In this document: in pieces, positions 6,290 through 12,161 of the stretch
Layout: the number at the start of each line of letters is the position of its first letter
Numbering within the stretch: the stretch's first letter is position 1
Assembly: GCA_027886795.1 (NCBI GenBank)
Contig: JAPCJU010000019.1
Location: forward strand, 1 to 12,161
Direction of reading: 5' to 3'
Origin: Nitrososphaerota archaeon
Lineage (GTDB): Archaea > Thermoproteota > Nitrososphaeria > Nitrososphaerales > CADDZS01
Length of the DNA stretch: 12,161 nt
Program-made: the position numbers and the translations under genes
The notes under the pieces: generated by a model
Told to the model about the DNA's origin: nothing
The model's input: only the letters and a program-made list of their open reading frames with translations
Databases searched by the model: none

Positions 6290-6996
6290 GCCGCGGCTGG
6301 AGCCAACGGCTTTTCGACTTCTTCGCCCATTTCAGCGAGCTCGTCTTCCTCTTCTGTTTCCTCGTCTTCATCACCCGGCGCAGTTGGAATGAACGGCATC
6401 CCGTCTCCCGGTTTTATCAATTTTATCTTACGGACGCCAAGATGTCTGATCTTGGCAATGTCCTTCGAGTTGTCGTAAAGCTCCCTCGCGATATTCTGCT
6501 TGACGGCTTCCTGAGCGAACTGCTCGTAAAACATTGAAGCTGCCTTCTCTTTCAAAACGTTGTCCGCGGCCAGTCTGATTTCGTGCTTTCGAGACGAATT
6601 GATCCTTCCGATCGTAAACGCAACAACGTAGACGCGCACTGTGGCGTTGTCTTTGGTCTTGTAATCTCTGATAAAATTCACCATCGAAGCGCCCCTCCTC
6701 ACCAGACTGCGAAGATACTCTCGGGAGTATTCGTGCCCCTTTAGAACGGTATTCGCGGTCGATCCATCAATGCTTGTAATCTGAAAATGAAGCTTGATCA
6801 GCATATTTTGCTGCGGATCTTGCTTGGAAATATCAAACAGAGTTGTTTCGATTACTCGTCCAATCGCAATTTCGTTACTGGTAATCGGAACGTACGCTAT
6901 TGGCGCCCTGTCAAATCCAGGCGAAGCAAGAACAGTAACCCATTTTTTTTCACGCCACTTGTCCTTGACTTTTCCAGCCCTCTTCGGTTTCGGCAT
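6286..6996 (-). CDS. rps3ae: Small-subunit ribosomal protein eS1 (S3Ae)
   Basis: The 236-residue protein is eS1 (S3Ae), which lies near the mRNA exit and platform of the small subunit. Its basic N-terminus KVKDKWREKKWVTV (9-22) is the family hallmark, followed by IGRVIETTLFDISKQD (45-60), the LKGHEYSREYLRSLVRR segment (85-101) and the IRHLGVRKIKLIKPG strand (183-197). The tail from about 209 is strongly acidic (DEDEETEEEDELAEMGEE) and then ends in PLAPAAA. Two ATGs compete, at 7008 and 6996. I chose 6996 because the TATA box at 7026-7033 predicts transcription near 7003, which would leave the upstream ATG outside the mRNA, and because the protein then begins MPKPKRAGK. Its TAG stop overlaps the ychF TAG through CTAG. 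Confidence 0.93.
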   Translation of the reverse strand: MPKPKRAGKVKDKWREKKWVTVLASPGFDRAPIAYVPITSNEIAIGRVIETTLFDISKQDPQQNMLIKLHFQITSIDGSTANTVLKGHEYSREYLRSLVRRGASMVNFIRDYKTKDNATVRVYVVAFTIGRINSSRKHEIRLAADNVLKEKAASMFYEQFAQEAVKQNIARELYDNSKDIAKIRHLGVRKIKLIKPGDGMPFIPTAPGDEDEETEEEDELAEMGEEVEKPLAPAAA

Positions 6997-7025
6997 ATTG
7001 GTAACCATTAGATCAATTTTGAATC

Positions 7026-7033
7026 GAATATAA
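7026..7033 (-). promoter_or_regulatory. TATA box for eS1 in a divergent intergenic region
   Basis: The minus strand reads TTATATTC, about 33 bp before the ATG at 6996, implying a leader of only a few nucleotides. The same bases read GAATATAA on the plus strand, facing the DinB-fold gene, so one AT-rich element may serve both directions. If it does, plus-strand transcription would begin near 7056, after the ATG at 7048. Confidence 0.5.
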
Positions 7034-7137
7034 GGTATGCTGTAACAATGGGAGGGTATCGTGCTGTTGCCACAGTAGGGGATTCACAAAATCTATTTCA
7101 AACGGACCTTCGAATTATCTCAAACAAGATAACAAAA

Positions 7138-7677
7138 ATGCCAGCAAAGCTCGAAGGTAAGAGTGACCTAGAATCGATTAAGGAAATCTACCGATACAAT
7201 TCCTATGTTAGAAAGAAATATCTCAAGGCTCTGGAAATGCTCCCGAAGGAAGAGTTAGTTCGCGATAGGGGAGGCTCCTACCCCTCCATGCTTGACATTT
7301 TTGTTCATGTACTGGACGCCTATAGACAATGGTTCGTGTTCTTGTTACAGGGAGTTTCAATGGAAGGGTTCGAGGACTTGATGGGGAAAGTAAGGAGTCT
7401 CGAAAAGGCAATGGAAGAAGAAAAGAAGGTGGATACGTTCGTCATGAATTTTGTCGACCGGTTAGACGATGAGAAAATCGAGGGATCTTTTGAGACCTCT
7501 TTTGGGAAGGACAGGTGGAGATTTACTATTCGGCAGGTGCTATGGCACATGGTCGAAGAGGAGTTGCAACACCGAGGCGAACTAAACGCTCTCTTTTGGC
7601 AGCTCAACATCGATCCGCCGATTACCGATTGGATGGACTGGAAAGTTGAAACCGGAGAATTGAGAAAGCTGACGTAG
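7138..7677 (+). CDS. DinB-fold (YfiT/DinB superfamily) putative metal-dependent protein
   Basis: The 179-residue product looks like the four-helix DinB/YfiT fold. The first helix reads SIKEIYRYNSYVRKKYLKAL (13-32), H57 sits in DIFVHVLDAYRQW, and the family ligand pair follows as H137 and H145 in WHMVEEELQHRGEL, so the usual three-histidine divalent metal site is intact. Bacterial members include thiol S-transferases and proteins induced by damage; the substrate here is unknown. The open frame extends upstream to an ATG at 7048, which would add 30 residues with no family match. I prefer 7138 because the first helix follows directly and the likely TATA box is too close to 7048, but an AAGGT motif 11 nt before 7048 keeps that start possible. 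It stands alone, divergent from eS1 and convergent with serS across a 48-bp gap. Confidence 0.75.
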   Translation: MPAKLEGKSDLESIKEIYRYNSYVRKKYLKALEMLPKEELVRDRGGSYPSMLDIFVHVLDAYRQWFVFLLQGVSMEGFEDLMGKVRSLEKAMEEEKKVDTFVMNFVDRLDDEKIEGSFETSFGKDRWRFTIRQVLWHMVEEELQHRGELNALFWQLNIDPPITDWMDWKVETGELRKLT

Positions 7678-7725
7678 TTATTCGGCCGTATCAACTCTGG
7701 AACATACTGATGAGTTAGTTGCTTT

Positions 7726-9006
7726 TCAATTCTTCTTGACCGGAGTAATCTCTGTCAGTGAATTCATGTAACTGACCAACGGCTTCGGGATCTCGATTAC
7801 TTTCGCATCCTTCCTGAAGTAATTCTCGATTATTGCCACCATAGTACGCTCAGTTGCGACGAGGGTGCTGTTCAAAGTGTGAAGAAATCGAGATTCTTCA
7901 TGCGCTTTTTCTCTGTACTTTATTCCCAGAGCTCGTGATTGAAATTCAGTGCAGTTGCTGCAGGAAATTAGTTCCCGGTATTTTCCCTGACTCGGAATCC
8001 ACCCCTCAATGTCATAGGTTTTTGCTGAAACCTTACCCATGTCTCCAGAACTCAAAAGCATCACGCGATGCGGAATTCCCAACTCTTGCATGAACCCCTC
8101 CGCGTTCTGAAGAAGAAGTTGGTGTTCGTTTTCAGATTCTGAAGGCTTGCAATAAACGAACTGTTCTACTTTCTCGAACTGATGGACTCTGAATATTCCT
8201 TTGGTGTCACGGCCGTGCGCACCCGCCTCCTTTCTAAAGCAGGGACTGACTCCGGCGTAATGAATCGGGAGATCAGTACCGTTGAATATCTCGTCCATGT
8301 GCATCGCGGCAATCGCGTGCTCGGATGTACCAATCAGGTAAAGATCTTCATTCTCGATCTTGTAGATGACTTCCTCGAAATCTCCGAGGATCACCGCACC
8401 TCCAATCGCATCCCTCTTCAGCATGTAGGGAGGCTGAATCAGGATAAATCCGCGTGTTCTGAGATAGTCAAGCGCGAAACTGATTAGCGCATAATTCAGT
8501 CTTGTCAGATCTCTTCTGAGAAAATAGAACCTGGCGCCGGAGGTTTTAGCTGCCCTGTCGATATCAATCAAATCGAATATGGCCGAAATATCGATGTGAT
8601 CCAGATCGGCCTTCTTGGTTTCGCCCCACTGCCTTACTTCGCGATTGGCCGTTTCGTCATTCCCGATTGGAACTCCATCGTCGATAAAGTTAGGCAGAGC
8701 TGCCAATAGCTCGTTTAATCTCGCATTGGCGTCTTGAGTCTGCTTATCGTTGTCAGCTATCTCGTCTGACGTTGTCCGCATTCTTGAGATGAAATCCTGA
8801 GCGTCTTTTCCAGAGCTTTTAGCCCTGGAAACCTCAACTGAAATCTTGTTTCTTTCTTCCTTGAGTTTCTGATTCTTGGAAATCAGGTCTCGCCTTTTCT
8901 TGTCAAGGCCGAATAGCTCATCGAGCGGGAAATTAGTAATGTTCCTTTTTTCCAGGTTGCCCCGGATTTTCTCAGGTGATTCTCGGAGGATTCGAATGTC
9001 TATCAT
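7726..9006 (-). CDS. serS: Seryl-tRNA synthetase (class II, common type)
   Basis: The 426-residue enzyme charges tRNA-Ser (and, where present, tRNA-Sec) with serine. The N-terminal coiled-coil arm that grips the tRNA variable loop covers about 30-105. The catalytic core has the TSEH serine-binding segment (227-230), motif 2 with FRKEAGAHGRDTKGIFRVH (257-275), the ELISCSNCTEFQSRA segment (345-359) and motif 3 NSTLVATERTMVAIIEN (379-395) with R387. This is the common form shared with bacteria, not the divergent zinc-dependent enzyme of some methanogens. Start is the ATG at 9006, which overlaps the pcc1 stop as ATGA, so translational coupling is likely. It is the last gene of the bud32-rdgB-rps15-DHH-pcc1-serS cluster; no clear terminator hairpin follows. 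Confidence 0.95.
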   Translation of the reverse strand: MIDIRILRESPEKIRGNLEKRNITNFPLDELFGLDKKRRDLISKNQKLKEERNKISVEVSRAKSSGKDAQDFISRMRTTSDEIADNDKQTQDANARLNELLAALPNFIDDGVPIGNDETANREVRQWGETKKADLDHIDISAIFDLIDIDRAAKTSGARFYFLRRDLTRLNYALISFALDYLRTRGFILIQPPYMLKRDAIGGAVILGDFEEVIYKIENEDLYLIGTSEHAIAAMHMDEIFNGTDLPIHYAGVSPCFRKEAGAHGRDTKGIFRVHQFEKVEQFVYCKPSESENEHQLLLQNAEGFMQELGIPHRVMLLSSGDMGKVSAKTYDIEGWIPSQGKYRELISCSNCTEFQSRALGIKYREKAHEESRFLHTLNSTLVATERTMVAIIENYFRKDAKVIEIPKPLVSYMNSLTEITPVKKN

Positions 9007-9257
9007 AAATTCTCAGCTTTTTCAAGAGTTTTTGTTGCTGAGTAAACGTGCGAAACGAGTTCATCAAGAGTGGATATTAATGTTTCAAGCTGCTTAGGTC
9101 CCGAGTCCATTTCAATCGAAATAGTGAGGCGATTATTTTTCTTCCTTTGAGAAAATTTCATTCCACGCGGAAATTTGATGTTGTCAGGTCGTAGTGAGGA
9201 ATCGACGGCGATCAAACTTCTATTGTCTGAAAATTCTATTACTAGCCGCGCGCTCAA
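9003..9257 (-). CDS. pcc1: KEOPS complex subunit Pcc1
   Basis: The 84-residue protein fits Pcc1, the dimerising subunit of KEOPS, which places the t6A modification at A37 of ANN-decoding tRNAs. It has two beta strands (3-9 and 13-19), the SLRPDN segment (21-26), a strand LTISIEM (44-50), and a C-terminal helix ETLISTLDELVSHVYSATKTLE (58-79), the usual Pcc1 order and length. No catalytic residues are expected in this subunit. The start is TTG at 9257, overlapping the preceding DHH gene stop as TTGA; the stop overlaps the serS start as ATGA. Such tight packing with bud32 lying four genes upstream strengthens the assignment. Sequence similarity within this family is low, so context carries part of the weight. 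Confidence 0.78.
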   Translation of the reverse strand: MSARLVIEFSDNRSLIAVDSSLRPDNIKFPRGMKFSQRKKNNRLTISIEMDSGPKQLETLISTLDELVSHVYSATKTLEKAENL

Positions 9258-10654
9258 CTTTTTCTTCGAGACTGGAATATCGAATCAACCGCCTGCTGAA
9301 ATTCTTGCTGCCTGGCAATGGAGAACCGCGCACCCGCAGCGTTCTTGTGACCTCCGCCTACTCCTGAAGCGGTAGCAGCGATCTGAGACAATGTCGTACC
9401 AAGATCGTAACCGGCTCTCTCTTTGCCGCATCTCGCCGAGACTTTTACATCTCCATCAATCGTTGTAGTCCTCACAAAGACCACTTTGTTCCGAAATCGG
9501 GAATACGCGGATATGATCTGGCAGACGGCTCCCGTCATTCTTTCCGCAACAACTCCATCGCCAACAATTAGAGCATAATCTCCCTTTTCGCTTATTCTGT
9601 CCTCGGTGCCCATCAGAGATTGAATAGACTTTACGATCTCGCCGCGGTATTCCGAAATTATTAGATCTGATTCATTAGCGATTACCTGTTCATCCCCCAA
9701 ACAAATGGAAAGAGCAGTACTGGGTTTACCTATTCTGCCAGAAGCGCTGATTAAGGTCGCAAGATCTCGGGCGTCCCTCATCATCGAGTATTCGTCCCGA
9801 GTATTAAGACCATAGACGCTGCCTACGAGATCCTCCACCGTGAAGGTCGTGCCGGAAAGATGCGGAACAATAGCTTCCAGGAATTTCTGCTTCTCGTCTT
9901 CGTTGAATTCGGAGGCAGTCTTCCATCTATTTCCAACTCGTAATTCGATCCCAGCTCCTCTAAGCGATGCAAGACAGGCATCTTTGTTGCCGGTCAGACC
10001 TGGTATGAACACGGTGGTCGTATTTGCTATAGACTCGTGCACAGGTCTTGTCTCTCTGCACCAAAGAAGGAGGTCATATTTTGTTTCAATCCCGCTGGAT
10101 GTCTTTTCATCTCCCTCCAAAATTTTTGCAGTTAATCCAACGATGCTTCTCCTCGGCCCTGTATCCTGACGATCGCCAAGGGCTCCTACGAGAGCAAGAA
10201 AGAGAAATCTGTCGGATCGAGTCTTTGCAATCAGGTAGCAAAGCCCAGCAGAACTGATCGAGCTTCCTCCATCGAAATCAAACTGCCAACAATTTAGGAC
10301 GTTATCCAGATCAAGTTCATTTTTTGGAATTTCATGGTGATCAATAATCAACCACTTGTCGCCGAATCTCTTCGAGACATCTCCCGTTAATCCGGCGCAA
10401 ATGTCTACAAAAATTACAAGATCGAATTTCGATTCGCCGAGTTTGTCCAGAAATCTGGAATTAGGTTCGGACACCGCCCGGACTTGGCAATGTCCCTTAT
10501 TCTTCAAAATGAATTCGCAAAGAATTGAAGCCGCGCATATCCCGTCGGCGTCATGATGCGTCGCGATCAGGATGTTCTCGTTATTTTTTGCGCTAGCGAT
10601 GATCTTGCTTTCAAATCGCCGAGCTTTTTCAATTAAGGCCTGCTCGTCTTCCAT
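9254..10654 (-). CDS. DHH/DHHA1 phosphoesterase, RecJ-like single-strand nuclease (GAN type)
   Basis: The 466-residue protein has the archaeal RecJ-like architecture, DHH domain then DHHA1 domain. Motif I is THHDADGICAA (32-42), motif II has D84 in FVDIC, the DHH triplet is IDHHEIP (104-110), motif IV has D161 in GALGDRQ, and the DHHA1 glycine loop is GVGGGHKNAAGARF (431-444). All metal ligands appear intact, so an active manganese-type exonuclease is expected. Archaeal relatives include GAN, which binds the GINS complex of the replicative helicase, and other RecJ homologues used in repair; which one this is cannot be decided from sequence alone. Start is the ATG at 10654 with no obvious Shine-Dalgarno. 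It lies 33 bp after rps15 and overlaps pcc1 by 4 bp. Confidence 0.88.
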   Translation of the reverse strand: MEDEQALIEKARRFESKIIASAKNNENILIATHHDADGICAASILCEFILKNKGHCQVRAVSEPNSRFLDKLGESKFDLVIFVDICAGLTGDVSKRFGDKWLIIDHHEIPKNELDLDNVLNCWQFDFDGGSSISSAGLCYLIAKTRSDRFLFLALVGALGDRQDTGPRRSIVGLTAKILEGDEKTSSGIETKYDLLLWCRETRPVHESIANTTTVFIPGLTGNKDACLASLRGAGIELRVGNRWKTASEFNEDEKQKFLEAIVPHLSGTTFTVEDLVGSVYGLNTRDEYSMMRDARDLATLISASGRIGKPSTALSICLGDEQVIANESDLIISEYRGEIVKSIQSLMGTEDRISEKGDYALIVGDGVVAERMTGAVCQIISAYSRFRNKVVFVRTTTIDGDVKVSARCGKERAGYDLGTTLSQIAATASGVGGGHKNAAGARFSIARQQEFQQAVDSIFQSRRKS

Positions 10655-10687
10655 CGGCGATCGGTTTCTTTCATAGATGGGACATTA

Positions 10688-11137
10688 TTACGCGAGTTGC
10701 GCCACGGCTGTCGCATATCTCCAAGTTGTAGGAAGTTTTTCGTTTTCCTTGTAATAGTTCGAAAGCCTGTGAATCTTCGCTTCCAAGAGTTCCAAGGACC
10801 TCACATTTTTCCTATCAGCATGATGACTTCCAAGATGATCCTTCAATTTAGCAGCTCTCTCCACGAGACGGCCCAAGTCTTCAGGAATCGTTTGAGGATT
10901 CTTACTGTCCATCAGAGCTTCGCTGATGCTCTTCCCGAGAAAGGTTTTCGTGTGCGGAACGCCGTAATCATCGCGGAGGCGCAAACCGATCTGGCTGGGA
11001 GCTAGCCCCTCCTTTGCGAGCTTTGAAATGGTTGCAACAATCTCGTCCTGACTGTAGGTTACCCAGCTCGGAGGGCGCTTTGAAGATGGCCTGGTCGATT
11101 GAGACTTGCCCCTTCTGTGCGAATGAATTCTTGCCAA
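10688..11137 (-). CDS. rps15: Small-subunit ribosomal protein uS15 (archaeal S15P/S13e)
   Basis: The 149-residue product is archaeal uS15, which binds the central domain of 16S rRNA. It begins MARIHSHRRGKS, the standard archaeal/eukaryotic N-terminus, continues through a helical extension with SQIGLRLRDDYGVP (48-61), and has the conserved core HLGSHHADRKNVRSLELLEAK (101-121) followed by RLSNYYKENEKLPTTWRY (124-141). Length matches archaeal S15 (about 150, against 89 in bacteria). The start is TTG at 11137, fixed by the conserved MARIH sequence. A TATA box at 11160-11169 about 27 bp before it suggests an internal promoter and an almost leaderless mRNA. Upstream rdgB is 70 bp away. Confidence 0.95.
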   Translation of the reverse strand: MARIHSHRRGKSQSTRPSSKRPPSWVTYSQDEIVATISKLAKEGLAPSQIGLRLRDDYGVPHTKTFLGKSISEALMDSKNPQTIPEDLGRLVERAAKLKDHLGSHHADRKNVRSLELLEAKIHRLSNYYKENEKLPTTWRYATAVAQLA

Positions 11138-11151
11138 CGTCGAAGGTACAG

Positions 11152-11200
11152 GAACCTCAAATTATACAAATTAAACGTATCGCTGAAAGTAGAACCTCAA
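11152..11200. repeat. Pair of 9-bp direct repeats bracketing the rps15 TATA box
   Basis: GAACCTCAA occurs at 11152-11160 and again at 11192-11200, exactly 40 bp apart. On the minus strand these read TTGAGGTTC, one copy upstream of the rps15 TATA box and one just downstream of it near the predicted transcription start. Both are inside the 70-bp gap between rdgB and rps15. A paired operator is possible; chance is not excluded for 9 bp. Confidence 0.4.
11160..11169 (-). promoter_or_regulatory. Internal TATA box for rps15 and downstream genes
   Basis: The minus strand reads TTGTATAATT, centred about 27 bp before the TTG of rps15. Transcription starting about 26 bp downstream would begin at or next to the start codon. 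This lets rps15, the DHH nuclease, pcc1 and serS be expressed separately from bud32 and rdgB. Confidence 0.5.
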
Positions 11201-11207
11201 TTGAAAT

Positions 11208-11828
11208 TCAGATGGCTTCGGTTTCCGTCTCTTTCGGTTTCAGATCCAAATTCTTCTTTGACTCATTGAGATACCAGAGAGCAAGTTTCGATATTGCCTT
11301 TGCCCTGTGAGAGTACACCGTCTTTTCTTTTAGCTCCATTTCCGCGAAAGTCTTAGACGTCCACATTGGAATAAAAATTGGATCGAAACCAAACCCGTTC
11401 GTTCCTCTCGATTTGGGCTGTATTGTCCCTTCAGTCGCAGAAGAAAATGTAGCGAGCCACTTGCCGTTCATTCCGAAAGCAACCGACGACCGAAACTCCG
11501 CCTTTCTTGTTTTTGCTTCCTCCATCAGTTTCAAAACTCCTTCAACTCCGAGTGTCTCAAAGACATACGAACTGTAGGGCCCGGGAAAACCGTTGAGATG
11601 GTGAATGAATAATCCAGAATCTTCAACGAAGACGGGCTTGTCAGTTTTTTGAATTATCTGCGCAAGAGCAGTATTCGCGATTTCTTCAAGGTCCACATGC
11701 TGAATTTCGAGTTTCTTGAACTCTTCAAACTTTGAAATTTCGATGTTATATTGAGAAACGGCTGCTCGGGCTTCCTCAATTTTGTGATCATTACTTGTTA
11801 AAAAGAAAAATTCAGTCAACCTGGGCAT
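11208..11828 (-). CDS. rdgB: XTP/dITP pyrophosphatase (RdgB/HAM1 family)
   Basis: The product (206 residues from the ATG) hydrolyses non-canonical purine triphosphates such as XTP and dITP to monophosphates, keeping the nucleotide pool clean. The family motifs are TSNDHK (11-16), VEDSGLFI (68-75) with catalytic D70, the GFPGPYSS loop (80-87), TNGFGFDPIF (143-152) and SHRAKA (173-178). Length is normal for archaea, with a short charged tail. The ATG at 11828 lies within the bud32 coding end (17-bp overlap). A GGAGG (11830-11834) sits only 1 nt before that ATG but 10 nt before an in-frame TTG at 11819, so the true start may be the TTG, three codons later. The same GGAGG also encodes part of the RGR motif of Bud32, so it may be coincidence. 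Confidence 0.93.
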   Translation of the reverse strand: MPRLTEFFFLTSNDHKIEEARAAVSQYNIEISKFEEFKKLEIQHVDLEEIANTALAQIIQKTDKPVFVEDSGLFIHHLNGFPGPYSSYVFETLGVEGVLKLMEEAKTRKAEFRSSVAFGMNGKWLATFSSATEGTIQPKSRGTNGFGFDPIFIPMWTSKTFAEMELKEKTVYSHRAKAISKLALWYLNESKKNLDLKPKETETEAI

Positions 11829-12161
11829 ACCTCCCTCTCAGTTCAATCTTCGAAATCTGCTTACGAAGGCTCTTCGTAAATGCTTCTCCAATTTCCGTTT
11901 GATATCCCGACATCACATTTTCAAAATCTCTGCTTGCAATATTCACTGACGAGGAACTTTTCAAGGCTTGCTTCAAGAGATGAAGATCTTCGGCCTTGTC
12001 CTCCAACCTGTCCGAGATAAATGAGAGCCCAAAGTCTATCAGAACCATTCTGTCGTCTGACAAGATAACGTTCTTTGTAGTTAGATCTCCATGTATGATT
12101 CCCTTTTTGTGAAGTCTAGCAACCATTTTACCAAGTGATTTGAACAGCTTTGCTCTTTGAA
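11812..12161 (-). CDS. bud32: KEOPS kinase/ATPase Bud32, C-terminal part (runs off window)
   Basis: The frame is open through the right edge, so only the C-terminal 115 residues or so are visible; the ATG at 12126 is internal. The catalytic loop IIHGDLTTKNVIL with its Asp and Asn, the DFG-type motif LIDFGLSF, and the ending IELRGRYAQVD with the RGR of Bud32 are all clear. Bud32 is the small atypical kinase (P-loop-less, RIO-like) that acts as an ATPase within KEOPS during t6A synthesis on tRNA, next to Kae1. In many archaea it is fused to Kae1; whether this copy is fused cannot be seen because the N-terminus is outside the window. It overlaps rdgB by 17 bp and starts the visible cluster that also holds pcc1. 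Confidence 0.93.
   Translation of the reverse strand, partial: QRAKLFKSLGKMVARLHKKGIIHGDLTTKNVILSDDRMVLIDFGLSFISDRLEDKAEDLHLLKQALKSSSSVNIASRDFENVMSGYQTEIGEAFTKSLRKQISKIELRGRYAQVD

Noticed and set aside
7006..7008. Upstream ATG at 7008 as the eS1 start
   Set aside because: The TATA box at 7026-7033 would place transcription just downstream of it, and the ATG at 6996 gives a good family-like N-terminus.
9840..10169. A plus-strand open frame of 109 codons opposite the DHH nuclease
   Set aside because: Antisense to the conserved nuclease; its composition is what the reverse reading of that gene gives.
12124..12126. ATG at 12126 as the start of Bud32
   Set aside because: The frame continues open to the window edge with a typical Bud32 helix, LFKSLGKMVARLH, so this Met is internal and the gene is cut by the window end.
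1..12161. Mobile elements, CRISPR arrays, tRNA or rRNA genes, prophage or defence islands
   Set aside because: Gene gaps were read on both strands; none holds a cloverleaf pattern, regular repeats, transposase motifs or terminal inverted repeats. All genes are core functions except the DinB-fold protein.

Overview
This 12.2 kb window comes from an archaeal chromosome and is almost entirely core housekeeping DNA. Archaeal markers are aEF-1 beta, eL15, eS1 (S3ae), an archaeal-type uS15 with an N-terminal extension, Pth2, the KEOPS subunits Bud32 and Pcc1, a single-polypeptide DHH nuclease, a Cdc48 N-terminus and TATA-like boxes about 25-48 bp before start codons. The overall character (long eS1 with an acidic tail, short eL15, bacterial-like serine-tRNA ligase, short SerA) suits Nitrososphaeria/Thaumarchaeota or a close relative. 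That assignment is inference from memory of these families, not from a search. No tRNA, rRNA, CRISPR array, insertion sequence, prophage or att site is visible, and no gene-free stretch exceeds about 130 bp.

Layout. Positions 1-1886 are all on the minus strand: the first 27 codons of a Cdc48-type AAA ATPase (too short for ORF callers but clear), aEF-1 beta, a small translation-linked zinc ribbon, and a geranylgeranyl-reductase-family flavoprotein. Divergent from these on the plus strand are Pth2 peptidyl-tRNA hydrolase and a thioredoxin-reductase-like ferredoxin-NADP reductase. Next come eL15 and SerA (minus), the TGS-domain GTPase YchF (plus), eS1 (minus) and an orphan DinB-fold protein (plus). 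From 12161 down to 7726 runs a compact minus-strand cluster: bud32 > rdgB > rps15 > DHH/RecJ-like nuclease (GAN type) > pcc1 > serS. Neighbouring genes in it overlap by 4 to 17 bp or sit 33-70 bp apart.

Functional theme. Most genes serve translation: elongation-factor recycling, two 40S/30S-type small-subunit proteins and one large-subunit protein, a ribosome-associated GTPase, peptidyl-tRNA recycling, seryl-tRNA charging, and two of the four to five KEOPS subunits that make t6A37 in tRNA. RdgB (nucleotide-pool sanitation) and the DHH nuclease (replication and repair) are embedded in the same cluster. SerA makes serine precursor and SerS uses serine, although the two are not in one operon.

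Points worth a second look: both tail-to-tail gene pairs involving a ribosomal protein (FNR/eL15 and YchF/eS1) end on the same CTAG palindrome, so each strand reads its stop codon from the same four bases. A 128-bp gap between serA and eL15 holds three consecutive small inverted repeats. A 9-bp direct repeat with a 40-bp period brackets the rps15 TATA box. At least four genes start with TTG. The zinc ribbon has lost one of eight expected cysteines. I did not find a novel defence or metabolic system; the window is ordinary informational DNA with some unusual local details.
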